DNA from: Hydractinia symbiolongicarpus
Taxonomy: Eukaryota; Cnidaria; Hydrozoa; Anthoathecata; Hydractiniidae
DNA length: 64,000 bases
Reading direction: 5' to 3'
Assembly: GCF_029227915.1 (NCBI RefSeq)
Contig: NC_079878.1
Location: forward strand, 31,213,501 to 31,277,500
A model generated the notes under the pieces. It did not search any database. It was not told where the DNA came from and was given only the letters and a program-made list of their open reading frames with translations. Both the position numbers and the translations under genes were made by a program. Below, one piece after another: positions 1 to 11,415 of the stretch. The first letter of the stretch is position 1, and every line of letters starts with the position of its first letter.

Positions 1-141
1 GAGTAAACACATTTCCCGAACGATTTTTTAAATTATTTTTTCACCACTAAAACGCATGAGACTTGTAGTTTTCAGGAATGTTTTCATTTTTGATGAGACG
101 CTTAATAAAAGAAGTTTAATCACCGGCAAACGAAAATCCGC

Positions 142-187
142 GATTTCCCGTAAATCCCGGGCTTGGCCCGTATAGTCGAATGTATAC
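142..187 (+). other. Cluster of three short dyads (example)
   Basis: Three inverted repeats follow each other in 46 bp. The first is GATTT, 5-bp loop, AAATC (142-156). The second is CGGGC, 3-bp loop, GCCCG (158-170). The third is GTATA, 8-bp loop, TATAC (170-187). The first and third are present in most monomers. The middle one is complete only in monomers with cgggcttggcccg or cgggctcggcccg. The loops are more variable than the arms. Confidence 0.75.
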
Positions 188-530
188 AAAGAAAGTACCC
201 TGTGAGTAAACTCATTTCTCGAACGACTTTTTAAATTATTTTTTTACCACTAAAACGCATTAGACTTGTAGTTTTCAAAAATGTTTTCATTTTTGATGAG
301 ACGCTGAATAAAAGAAGTTTAATCGCCGGCAAACGAAAACCCGCGATTTCCCGCAAATCCCGTGCTTGGCTCGTATAGTCGAGTATATACAAAGAAAGTA
401 CCCTGTGAGTAAACTCCTTTCCAGAACGATTTTTTACATTATCTTTTCACCAATAAAACGCATGAGACTTGTAGTTTTCAAAAATGTTTTCATTTTTGAT
501 GAGACGCGGAATAAAAGAAGTTTAATCGCC

Positions 531-592
531 GGCAAACGAAAACCCGCGATTTCCCGCAAATCCCGTGCTTGGCTCGTATAGTCGAGTATATA
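531..592 (+). repeat. Gene-conversion-like patch in an R-type monomer
   Basis: The R monomer here carries, from ggcaaacg to gtatatac, the sequence of the adjacent upstream Q monomer (328-389), including the uncommon ccgcaaatcc and ggctcgtatag. Other R monomers of this family (about 1,550, 2,155, 3,170) and the homologous copy at about 16,965-17,030 have gccgtgaaacg or gccgttaaacg followed by tagacaaaagtacac. R-type sequence resumes just downstream (aaaatacccaggaagtaaac). A roughly 62-bp tract has therefore been replaced by its neighbour 203 bp away without changing monomer number. That is expected of non-crossover conversion. A double crossover or an assembly switch are alternatives. Confidence 0.8.
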
Positions 593-3074
593 CAAAGAAA
601 ATACCCAGGAAGTAAACTCATTTCCCGAACGATTTTTTAAATTATTTTTTCACCACTAAAACGTAAGAGACTTGTAGTTTTCAAAAATATTTTCATTTTT
701 GATGAGACGCGGAATAAAAGAAGTTTAATCGCCGGCAAACGAAAACCCGCGATTTCCCTTAAATCCCGTGCTTGGCCCGTATAGTCGAGTATATACAAAG
801 AAAGTACCCTGTGAGTAAACTCATTTTCAGAACGATTTTCTAAATTATCTTTTCACCACTAAAACGCATGAGACTTGTAGTTTTCAAAAATGTTTTCATT
901 TTTGATGAGACTCTGAATAAAAGAAGTTTAATCGCCGGCAAACGAAATCCCGCGAATTCCCGTAAATCCTGGACTCGGCCCGTATAGTCAAAAGTATACA
1001 AAGAAAATACCCAGGGAGTAAACACATTTCCCGAACGATATTTTAAATTATTTTTTCACCACTAAAACGCATGAGACTTGTAGTTTTCAGGAATGTTTTC
1101 ATTTTTGATGAGACGCTTAATAAAAGAAGTTTAATCACCGGCAAACGAAAATCCGCGATTTCCCGTAAATCCCGGGCTTGGCCTGTATAGTCGAATGTAT
1201 ACAAAGAAAGTACCCTGTGAGTAAACTCATTTCTCGAACGATTTTTTAAATTATTTTTTCACCACTAAAACGCATTAGACTTGTAGTTTTCAAAAATGTT
1301 TTCATTTTTGATGAGACGCTGAATAAAAGAAGTTTAATCGCCGGCAAACGAAAACCCGCGATTTCCCGTAAATCCCGTGCTTGGCTCGTATAGTCGAGTA
1401 TATACAAAGAAAGTACCCTGTGAGTAAACTCCTTTCCAGAACGATTTTTTACATTATCTTTTCACCAATAAAACGCATGAGACTTGTAGTTTTCAAAAAT
1501 ATTTTCATTTTTGATGAGACGCGGAATAAAAGAAGTTTAATCGCCGTGAAACGAAAACCCGCGATTTCCCGTAAATCCCGGCCTCGGCCCGTATAGACAA
1601 AAGTGCACAAAGAAAATACCCAGGGAGTAAACACATTTCCCGAACGATTTTTTAAATTATTTTTTCACCACTAAAACGCATGAGACTTGTAGTTTTCAGG
1701 AATGTTTTCATTTTTGATGAGACGCTTAATAAAAGAAGTTTAATCACCGGCAAACGAAAATCCGCGATTTCCCGTAAATCCCGGGCTTGGCCCGTATAGT
1801 CAAATGTATACAAAGAAAGTACCCTGTGAGTAAACTCATTTCTCGAACGATTTTTTAAATTATTTTTTCACCACTAAAACGCATTAGACTTGTAGTTTTC
1901 AAAAATGTTTTCATTTTTGATGAGACGCTGAATAAAAGAAGTTTAATCGCCGGCAAACGAAAACCCGCGATTTCCCGTAAATCCCGTGCTTGGCTCGTAT
2001 AGTCGAGTATATACAAAGAAAGTACCCTGTGAGTAAACTCCCTTCCAGAACGATTTTTTACATTATCTTTTCACCAATAAAACGCATGAGACTTGTAGTT
2101 TTCAAAAATGTTTTCATTTTTGATGAGACGCGGAATAAAAGAAGTTTAATCGCCGTTAAACGAAAACCCGCGATTTCCCTTAAATCCCGGACTCGGCCCG
2201 TATAGACAAAAGTACACAAAGAAAATACCCAGGAAGTAAACTCATTTCCCGAACGATTTTTTAAATTATTTTTTCACCACTAAAACGTAAGAGACTTGTA
2301 GTTTTCAAAAATATTTTCATTTTTGATGAGACGCGGAATAAAAGAAGTTTAATCGCCGGCAAACGAAAACCCGCGATTTCCCTTAAATCCCGTGCTTGGC
2401 CCGTATAGTCGAGTATATACAAAGAAAGTACCCTGTGAGTAAACTCATTTTCAGAACGATTTTTAAATTATCTTTTCACCACTAAAACGCATGAGACTTG
2501 TAGTTTTCAAAAATGTTTTCATTTTTGATGAGACTCTGAATAAAAGAAGTTTAATCGCCGGCAAACGAAATCCCGCGAATTCCCGTAAATCCTGGACTCG
2601 GCCCGTATAGTCAAAAGTATACAAAGAAAATACCCAGGGAGTAAACACATTTCCCGAACGATTTTTTAAATTATTTTTCACCACTAAAACGCATGAGACT
2701 TGTAGTTTTCAGGAATGTTTTCATTTTTGATGAGACGCTTAATAAAAGAAGTTTAATCACCGGCAAACGAAAATCCGCGATTTCCCGTAAATCCCGGGCT
2801 TGGCCCGTATAGTCGAATGTATACAAAGAAAGTACCCTGTGAGTAAACTCATTTCTCGAACGATTTTTTAAATTATTTTTTCACCACTAAAACGCATTAG
2901 ACTTGTAGTTTTCAAAAATGTTTTCATTTTTGATGAGACGCTGAATAAAAGAAGTTTAATCGCCGGCAAACGAAAACCCGCGATTTCCCGTAAATCCCGT
3001 GCTTGGCTCGTATAGTCGAGTATATACAAAGAAAGTACCCTGTGAGTAAACTCCTTTCCAGAACGATTTTTTAC

Positions 3075-5720
3075 ATTATCTTTTCACCAATAAAACGCAT
3101 GAGACTTGTAGTTTTCAAAAATGTTTTCATTTTTGATGGGACGCGGAATAAAAGAAGTTTAATCGCCGTGAAACGAAAACCCGCAATTTCCCGTAAATCC
3201 CGGACTCGGCCCGTATAGACAAAAGTACACAAAGAAAATACCCAGGAAGTAAACTCATTTCCCGAACGATTTTTTAAATTATTTTTTCACCACTAAAACG
3301 TAAGAGACTTGTAGTTTTCAAAAATGTTTTCATTTTTGATGAGACGCTGAATAAAAGAAGTTTAATCGCCGGCAAACGAAAACCCGCGAATTCCCGTAAA
3401 TCCCGGACTCGGCCCGTATAGTCAAAAGTATACAAAGAAAATACTCAGGGAGTAAACTCATTTCCCGAACGATTTTTTATATTATCTTTTCACCAATAAA
3501 ACGCATGAGACTTGTAGTTTTCAAAAATGTTTTCATTTTTGATGAGACGCGGAATAAAAGAAGTTTAATCGCCGGCAAACGAAAACCCGCGATTTCCCGT
3601 AAATCCCGAACTCGGCCCGTATAGTCAAAAGTACACAAAGAAAATACCCAGGGAGTAAACTCATTTCCCGAACGATTTTTTAAATTATTTTTTCATCACT
3701 AAAACGTAAGAGACTTGTAGTTTTCAAAAATGTTTTCATTTTTGATGAGACGCTGAATAAAAGAAGTTTAATCGCCGGCAAACGAAAACCCGCGATTTCC
3801 CGTAAATCCCGGGCTCGGCCCGTATAGTCAAAAGTATACAAAGAAAGCACCGTGCGAGTAAACTCATTTCCAGAAAAGATTTTTTAAATTATCTTTTCAC
3901 CACTAAAACGCACGAAACTTGTAGTTTTCAAAAATGTTTTCATTTTTTATGAGACGCTGAATAAAAGAAGCTTAATCGCCGGCAAACGAAAACCCGCGAA
4001 TTCCCGTAAATCCCGGACTCGGCCCGTATAGTCAAAAGTATACAAAGAAAATACTCAGGGAGTAAACTCATTTCCAGAACGATTTTTTAAATTATCTTTT
4101 CACCACTAAAACGCATGAGACTTGTAGTTTTCAAAAATGTTTTCATTTTTGATGAGACGCGGAATAAAAGAAGTTTAATCGCCGGCAAACGAAAACCCGC
4201 GATTTCCCGTAAATCCCGGACTCAGACCGTATAGTCAAAAGTATACAAAGAAAATACGCAGGGAGTAAACTCATTTCCAGAACGATTTTTTAAATTATCT
4301 TTTCACCACTAAAAAGTATGAGACATGTAGTTTTCAAAAATGTTTTCATTTTTGATGAGACGCTGAATAAAAGATGTTTAATCGCCGGCAAAAGAAAACC
4401 CGCGATTTCCCCTAAATCCCGGACTCGGCCCGTATAGTCAAAAGTATACAAAGAAAGTACCCAGGGAGTAAACTCATTTCCCGAACGATTTTTTAAATTA
4501 TTTTTTCACCTCTAAAACGCATGAGACTTGTAGTTTTTAGGAATGTTTTCATTTTTGATGAGACGCTTAATGAAAGAAGTTTAATCGCCGGCAAACGAAA
4601 ACCCGCGATTTCCCGTAAATCCAGGGCTTGGCCCGTATAGTCGAATGTATACAAAAAAAGTACCCTGTGAGTAAACTCATTTCCCGAACGATTTTTTAAA
4701 TTATTTTTTCACCACTAAAACGCATGAGACTTGTAGTTTCAAAAATGTTTTCATTTTTGATGAGGCGCTGAATAAAAGAAGTTTAATCGCCGGCAAACGA
4801 AAACCCGCGATTTCCCGTAAATCCCGGGCTCGGCCCGTATAGTCAAAAGTATACAAAGAAAGTACCCTTCGAGTAAACTCATTTCCAGAACGATTTTTTA
4901 AATTATCTTTTCACCACTAAAACGCACGAGACTTGTATTTTTCAAAAATGTTTTCATTTTTGATGAGACGCTGAATAAAAGAAGTTTAATCGCCGGCAAA
5001 CGAAAACCCGCGAATTCCCGTAAATCCCGAACTCGGCCCGTATAGTCAAAAGTATACAAAGAAAATACACAGGGAGTAAACTCATTTCCAGAACGATTTT
5101 TTAAATTATCTTTTCACCACTAAAACGTATGAGACTTGTAGTTTTAAAAAATGTTTTCATTTTTGATGAGACGCTGAATAAAAGATGTTTAATCGCCGGC
5201 AAACGAAAACCCGCGATTTCCCCTAAATCCCGGACTCGGCCCGTATAGTCAAAAGTATACAAAGAAAGTACCCAGGGAGTAAACTCATTTCCCGAACGAT
5301 TTTTTAAATTATTTTTTCACCTCTAAAACGCATGAGACTTGTAGTTTTCAGGAATGTTTTCATTTTTGATGAGACGCTTAATGAAAGAAGTTTAATCGCC
5401 GGCAAACGAAAACCCGCGATTTCCCGTAAATCCCGGGCTTGGCCCGTATAGTCGAATGTATGCAAAAAAAGTACCCTGTGAGTAAACTCATTTCCCGAAC
5501 GATTTTTTAAATTATTTTTCACCACTAAAACGCTTGACACTTGTAGTTTTCAAAAATGTTTTCATTTTTGGTGAGACGCTGGATAAAAGAAGTTTAATCG
5601 CCGGCAAACGAAAACCCGCGATTTCCCTTAAATCCCGTGCTTGGCCCGTATAGTCGAGTATATACAAAGAAAGTACCCTGTGAGTAAACTCATTTCCAGA
5701 ACGATTTTTTAAATTATCTT
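3075..5720 (+). repeat. 13-monomer HOR (2,638 bp), copy 1
   Basis: This 13-monomer unit (13 x 203 minus 1) repeats directly after itself at an offset of 2,638 bp. I found only about five differences between the copies, at about 3,136 (ggg/gag), 3,948, 4,227, 4,510 and 4,622. Shared private variants include aaaaagtatgagacatg, gtagtttcaaaaatg with one T missing, cacctctaaaac, cgcttgacactt and tttttggtgagacgctgg. The unit starts inside an R-type monomer and ends inside a T-type monomer. The two types share attatcttttcacca, where they were joined. Confidence 0.93.
3318..3339 (+). other. Hairpin-forming dyad present in nearly every monomer (example)
   Basis: The 9-bp arm TCAAAAATG, a TTTT loop and the reverse complement of the arm form a perfect 22-bp dyad. 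It lies about 10 bp after gagacttg in most of the roughly 315 monomers. Some types carry arm changes: caggaatg (P) breaks two pairs, cacttttga (A) one, and the B' form aaaaatattttcatctttg two. The six truncated monomers lose it entirely. It could favour cruciform or kinked DNA, or be a protein-binding palindrome. No function can be assigned from sequence. Confidence 0.85.
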
Positions 5721-5727
5721 TTCACCA
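5713..5727 (+). repeat. Junction between the two 2,638-bp units
   Basis: Left of this point the sequence is the T-type 5' half (catttccagaacgattttttaa). Right of it is the R-type 3' half (ataaaacgc, then gccgtgaaacg). The 15 bp between, attatcttttcacca, belong to both parents, so the crossover is confined to this interval. At 8,351-8,365 the same left flank continues into true T sequence (actaaaac...gctgagactctg), which shows the unjoined arrangement. Confidence 0.87.
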
Positions 5728-8358
5728 ATAAAACGCATGAGACTTGTAGTTTTCAAAAATGTTTTCATTTTTGATGAGACGCGGAATAAAAGAAGTTTAA
5801 TCGCCGTGAAACGAAAACCCGCAATTTCCCGTAAATCCCGGACTCGGCCCGTATAGACAAAAGTACACAAAGAAAATACCCAGGAAGTAAACTCATTTCC
5901 CGAACGATTTTTTAAATTATTTTTTCACCACTAAAACGTAAGAGACTTGTAGTTTTCAAAAATGTTTTCATTTTTGATGAGACGCTGAATAAAAGAAGTT
6001 TAATCGCCGGCAAACGAAAACCCGCGAATTCCCGTAAATCCCGGACTCGGCCCGTATAGTCAAAAGTATACAAAGAAAATACTCAGGGAGTAAACTCATT
6101 TCCCGAACGATTTTTTATATTATCTTTTCACCAATAAAACGCATGAGACTTGTAGTTTTCAAAAATGTTTTCATTTTTGATGAGACGCGGAATAAAAGAA
6201 GTTTAATCGCCGGCAAACGAAAACCCGCGATTTCCCGTAAATCCCGAACTCGGCCCGTATAGTCAAAAGTACACAAAGAAAATACCCAGGGAGTAAACTC
6301 ATTTCCCGAACGATTTTTTAAATTATTTTTTCATCACTAAAACGTAAGAGACTTGTAGTTTTCAAAAATGTTTTCATTTTTGATGAGACGCTGAATAAAA
6401 GAAGTTTAATCGCCGGCAAACGAAAACCCGCGATTTCCCGTAAATCCCGGGCTCGGCCCGTATAGTCAAAAGTATACAAAGAAAGCACCGTGCGAGTAAA
6501 CTCATTTCCAGAAAAGATTTTTTAAATTATCTTTTCACCACTAAAACGCACGAAACTTGTAGTTTTCAAAAATGTTTTCATTTTTGATGAGACGCTGAAT
6601 AAAAGAAGCTTAATCGCCGGCAAACGAAAACCCGCGAATTCCCGTAAATCCCGGACTCGGCCCGTATAGTCAAAAGTATACAAAGAAAATACTCAGGGAG
6701 TAAACTCATTTCCAGAACGATTTTTTAAATTATCTTTTCACCACTAAAACGCATGAGACTTGTAGTTTTCAAAAATGTTTTCATTTTTGATGAGACGCGG
6801 AATAAAAGAAGTTTAATCGCCGGCAAACGAAAACCCGCGATTTCCCGTAAATCCCGGACTCAGCCCGTATAGTCAAAAGTATACAAAGAAAATACGCAGG
6901 GAGTAAACTCATTTCCAGAACGATTTTTTAAATTATCTTTTCACCACTAAAAAGTATGAGACATGTAGTTTTCAAAAATGTTTTCATTTTTGATGAGACG
7001 CTGAATAAAAGATGTTTAATCGCCGGCAAAAGAAAACCCGCGATTTCCCCTAAATCCCGGACTCGGCCCGTATAGTCAAAAGTATACAAAGAAAGTACCC
7101 AGGGAGTAAACTCATTTCCCGAACGATTTTTTAAATTATTTTTTCAACTCTAAAACGCATGAGACTTGTAGTTTTTAGGAATGTTTTCATTTTTGATGAG
7201 ACGCTTAATGAAAGAAGTTTAATCGCCGGCAAACGAAAACCCGCGATTTCCCGTAAATCCCGGGCTTGGCCCGTATAGTCGAATGTATACAAAAAAAGTA
7301 CCCTGTGAGTAAACTCATTTCCCGAACGATTTTTTAAATTATTTTTTCACCACTAAAACGCATGAGACTTGTAGTTTCAAAAATGTTTTCATTTTTGATG
7401 AGGCGCTGAATAAAAGAAGTTTAATCGCCGGCAAACGAAAACCCGCGATTTCCCGTAAATCCCGGGCTCGGCCCGTATAGTCAAAAGTATACAAAGAAAG
7501 TACCCTTCGAGTAAACTCATTTCCAGAACGATTTTTTAAATTATCTTTTCACCACTAAAACGCACGAGACTTGTATTTTTCAAAAATGTTTTCATTTTTG
7601 ATGAGACGCTGAATAAAAGAAGTTTAATCGCCGGCAAACGAAAACCCGCGAATTCCCGTAAATCCCGAACTCGGCCCGTATAGTCAAAAGTATACAAAGA
7701 AAATACACAGGGAGTAAACTCATTTCCAGAACGATTTTTTAAATTATCTTTTCACCACTAAAACGTATGAGACTTGTAGTTTTAAAAAATGTTTTCATTT
7801 TTGATGAGACGCTGAATAAAAGATGTTTAATCGCCGGCAAACGAAAACCCGCGATTTCCCCTAAATCCCGGACTCGGCCCGTATAGTCAAAAGTATACAA
7901 AGAAAGTACCCAGGGAGTAAACTCATTTCCCGAACGATTTTTTAAATTATTTTTTCACCTCTAAAACGCATGAGACTTGTAGTTTTCAGGAATGTTTTCA
8001 TTTTTGATGAGACGCTTAATGAAAGAAGTTTAATCGCCGGCAAACGAAAACCCGCGATTTCCCGTAAATCCCGGGCTTGGCCCGTATAGTCGAATGTATG
8101 CAAAAAAAGTACCCTGTGAGTAAACTCATTTCCCGAACGATTTTTTAAATTATTTTTCACCACTAAAACGCTTGACACTTGTAGTTTTCAAAAATGTTTT
8201 CATTTTTGGTGAGACGCTGGATAAAAGAAGTTTAATCGCCGGCAAACGAAAACCCGCGATTTCCCTTAAATCCCGTGCTTGGCCCGTATAGTCGAGTATA
8301 TACAAAGAAAGTACCCTGTGAGTAAACTCATTTCCAGAACGATTTTTTAAATTATCTT
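5721..8358 (+). repeat. 13-monomer HOR (2,638 bp), copy 2
   Basis: This is the second tandem copy of the 13-monomer unit. It matches 3,083-5,720 position for position with about five substitutions, for example caactctaaaac near 7,145 where copy 1 has cacctctaaaac. After its end the array continues into a T-type monomer with the private variants ttttgctgagactctg and cccgcaaattcccg (8,359-8,510). This continuation is absent from the copy 1/copy 2 junction. Confidence 0.92.
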
Positions 8359-9148
8359 TTCACCACTAAAACGCATGAGACTTGTAGTTTTCAAAAATGT
8401 TTTCATTTTTGCTGAGACTCTGAATAAAAGAAGTTTAATCGCCGGCAAACGAAAACCCGCAAATTCCCGTAAATCCTGGACTCGGCCCGTGTAGTCAAAA
8501 GTATACAAAGAAAATACCCAGGGAGTAAACACATTTCCCGAACGATTTTTTAAATTATTTTTTTACCACTAAAACGCATGAGACTTGTAGTTTTCAGGAA
8601 TGTTTTCATTTTTGATAAGACTCTTAATGAAAGAAGTTTAATCACCGGCAAACGAAAATCCGCGATTTCCCGTAAATCCCGGGCTTGGCCCGTATAGTCG
8701 AATGTATACAAAGAAAGTACCCTGTGAGTAAACTCATTTCTCGAACGATTTTTTAAATTATTTTTTAACCTCTAAAACGCATGAGACTTGTAGTTTTCAG
8801 GAATGTTTTCATTTTTGATGAGACGCTTAATGAAAGAAGTTTAATCGCCGGTAAAGGAAAACCCGCGATTTCCCGTAAATCCCGGGCTTGGCCCGTATAG
8901 TCGAATGTATACAAAAAAAGTACCCTGTGAGTAAACTCATTTCCCGAACGATTTTTGAAATTATTTTTTCACCACTAAAACGCATGAGACTTGTAGTTTC
9001 CAAAAATGTTTTCATTTTTGATGAGACGCTGAATAAAAGAAGTTTAATCGCCGGCAAACGAGAACCCGCGATTTCCCGTAAATCCCGTGCTTGGCTCGTA
9101 TAGTCGAGTATATACAAAGAAAGTACCCTGTGAGTAAACTCCTTTCCA
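8347..9148 (+). repeat. Four-monomer bridge, first copy
   Basis: Four monomers (T; P-like with gataagactcttaatg; one with ttaacctctaaaac; one with gatttttgaaattatt) separate the second 13-mer from the next partial copy. The same four recur at about 12,810-13,545 at an offset of 4,463 bp with a few substitutions (8,672 cccggg against ctcggg; about 9,000 gtttccaaaaatg against gttttcaaaaatg). The correspondence begins further left, in the 13-mer family, so about 1.7 kb is shared between the two sites. Confidence 0.85.
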
Positions 9149-11415
9149 GAACGATTTTTTATATTATCTTTTCACCAATAAAACGCATGAGACTTGTAGT
9201 TTTCAAAAATGTTTTCATTTTTGATGAGACGCGGAATAAAAGAAGTTTAATCGCCGGCAAACGAAAACCCGCGATTTCCCGTAAATCCCGAACTCGGCCC
9301 GTATAGTCAAAAGTACACAAAGAAAATACCCAGGGAGTAAACTCATTTCCCGAACGATTTTTTAAATTATTTTTTCATCACTAAAACGTAAGAGACTTGT
9401 AGTTTTCAAAAATGTTTTCATTTTTGATGAGACGCTGAATAAAAGAAGTTTAATCGCCGGCAAACGAAAACCCGCGATTTCCCGTAAATCCCGGGCTCGG
9501 CCCGTATAGTCAAAAGTATACAAAGAAAGCACCGTGCGGGTAAACTCATTTCCAGAAAAGATTTTTTAAATTATCTTTTCACCACTAAAACGCACGAAAC
9601 TTGTAGTTTTCAAAAATGTTTTCATTTTTGATGAGACGCTGAATAAAAGAAGCTTAATCGCCGGCAAACGAAAACCCGCGAATTCCCGTAAATCCCGGAC
9701 TCGGCCCGTATAGTCAAAAGTATACAAAGAAAATACTCAGGGAGTAAACTCATTTCCAGAACGATTTTTTAAATTATCTTTTCACCACTAAAACGCATGA
9801 GACTTGTAGTTTTCAAAAATGTTTTCATTTTTGATGAGACGCGGAATAAAAGAAGTTTAATCGCCGGCAAACGAAAACCCGCGATTTCCCGTAAATCCCG
9901 GACTCAGCCCGTATAGTCAAAAGTATACAAAGAAAATACGCAGGGAGTAAACTCATTTCCAGAACGATTTTTTAAATTATCTTTTCACCACTAAAAAGTA
10001 TGAGACATGTAGTTTTCAAAAATGTTTTCATTTTTGATGAGACGCTGAATAAAAGATGTTTAATCGCCGGCAAAAGAAAACCCGCGATTTCCCCTAAATC
10101 CCGGACTCGGCCCGTATAGTCAAAAGTATACAAAGAAAGTACCCAGGGAGTAAACTCATTTCCCGAACGATTTTTTAAATTATTTTTTCACCTCTAAAAC
10201 GCATGAGACTTGTAGTTTTTAGGAATGTTTTCATTTTTGATGAGACGCTTAATGAAAGAAGTTTAATCGCCGGCAAACGAAAACCCGCGATTTCCCGTAA
10301 ATCCCGGGCTTGGCCCGTATAGTCGAATGTATACAAAAAAAGTACCCTGTGAGTAAACTCATTTCCCGAACGATTTTTTAAATTATTTTTTCACCACTAA
10401 AACGCATGAGACTTGTAGTTTCAAAAATGTTTTCATTTTTGATGAGGCGCTGAATAAAAGAAGTTTAATCGCCGGCAAACGAAAACCCGCGATTTCCCGT
10501 AAATCCCGGGCTCGGCCCGTATAGTCAAAAGTATACAAAGAAAGTACCCTTCGAGTAAACTCATTTCCAGAACGATTTTTTAAATTATCTTTTCACCACT
10601 AAAACGCACGAGACTTGTATTTTTCAAAAATGTTTTCATTTTTGATGAGACGCTGAATAAAAGAAGTTTAATCGCCGGCAAACGAAAACCCGCGAATTCC
10701 CGTAAATCCCGAACTCGGCCCGTATAGTCAAAAGTATACAAAGAAAATACACAGGGAGTAAACTCATTTCCAGAACGATTTTTTAAATTATCTTTTCACC
10801 ACTAAAACGTATGAGACTTGTAGTTTTAAAAAATGTTTTCATTTTTGATGAGACGCTGAATAAAAGATGTTTAATCGCCGGCAAACGAAAACCCGCGATT
10901 TCCCCTAAATCCCGGACTCGGCCCGTATAGTCAAAAGTATACAAAGAAAGTACCCAGGGAGTAAACTCATTTCCCGAACGATTTTTTAAATTATTTTTTC
11001 ACCTCTAAAACGCATGAGACTTGTAGTTTTCAGGAATGTTTTCATTTTTGATGAGACGCTTAATGAAAGAAGTTTAATCGCCGGCAAACGAAAACCCGCG
11101 ATTTCCCGTAAATCCCGGGCTTGGCCCGTATAGTCGAATGTATGCAAAAAAAGTACCCTGTGAGTAAACTCATTTCCCGAACGATTTTTTAAATTATTTT
11201 TCACCACTAAAACGCTTCACACTTGTAGTTTTCAAAAATGTTTTCATTTTTGGTGAGACGCTGGATAAAAGAAGTTTAATCGCCGGCAAACGAAAACCCG
11301 CGATTTCCCTTAAATCCCGTGCTTGGCCCGTATAGTCGAGTATATACAAAGAAAGTACCCTGTGAGTAAACTCATTTCCAGAACGATTTTTTAAATTATC
11401 TTTTCACCACTAAAA
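9149..11415 (+). repeat. 11-monomer partial copy of the 13-mer family
   Basis: From a junction in 9,149-9,253 the sequence follows 6,105-8,370 at a 3,044-bp offset (15 monomers minus 1). Every marker variant of the 13-mer unit appears in the same order. It therefore starts two monomers into the 13-mer. Private changes include gtgcgggtaaac (about 9,535) and cgcttcacactt (about 11,213). It ends inside a T-type monomer that is then joined to an aaaaagtatgagacatg-type monomer. Confidence 0.88.
11364..11415 (+). repeat. Junction between the partial 13-mer and the 7-mer copy
   Basis: The left flank is ccctgtgagtaaac, as expected before a T-type monomer. The right flank is aaaaagtatgagacatg, the type seen at 9,992. 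The two parents share sequence throughout 11,364-11,415, so the switch falls in this 52-bp interval. Confidence 0.85.

Larger units (their letters stand above)
1..3465 (+). repeat. Five-monomer HOR block (types P-Q-R-S-T), left copy
   Basis: Five monomer types alternate. P has gtaaacac, caggaatg, cgcttaataaaag and aatcaccggc. Q has ctcgaacg, cattagacttg and gtgcttggctcg. R has ctcctttcc, tacattatc, accaataaaac, gccgtgaaacg and tagacaaaagtacac. S has cgtaagag. T has gagactctgaat, cgaaatcccg and aaatcctgg. The order is P-Q-R-S-T (1,015 bp), then P-Q-R, then P-Q-R-S-T, then P-Q-R-S. The short P-Q-R unit ends in a chimeric monomer whose tail (aaaatacccagggagtaaacac, about 1,611-1,632) is T-like. 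The block returns at 16,437-19,901 at a constant offset of 16,436 bp with only scattered substitutions. The match runs off the left edge of the window and ends at position 3,465. Confidence 0.93.

Noticed and set aside
142-187. Intrinsic transcription terminators from the GC-rich dyad followed by AT-rich DNA
   Set aside because: The 5-bp CGGGC/GCCCG stem is present in only some monomers and is not followed by a T run on the same strand. Without genes there is nothing to terminate.
366-581. 71-codon open frame on the + strand that recurs in many monomers
   Set aside because: It opens on a TTG inside gtgcttggc, ends at the TAG of the next GTATAG, and repeats wherever the monomer repeats. The 203-bp period is not a multiple of three, so there is no continuing frame. 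No domain, ribosome site or unique sequence supports it.
5701-5740. Origin or promoter reading of the T-rich/AAATTA block
   Set aside because: The block is in every monomer and carries no additional initiator or -35/-10-like arrangement. The AT-richness alone is not evidence, although it could bend DNA.
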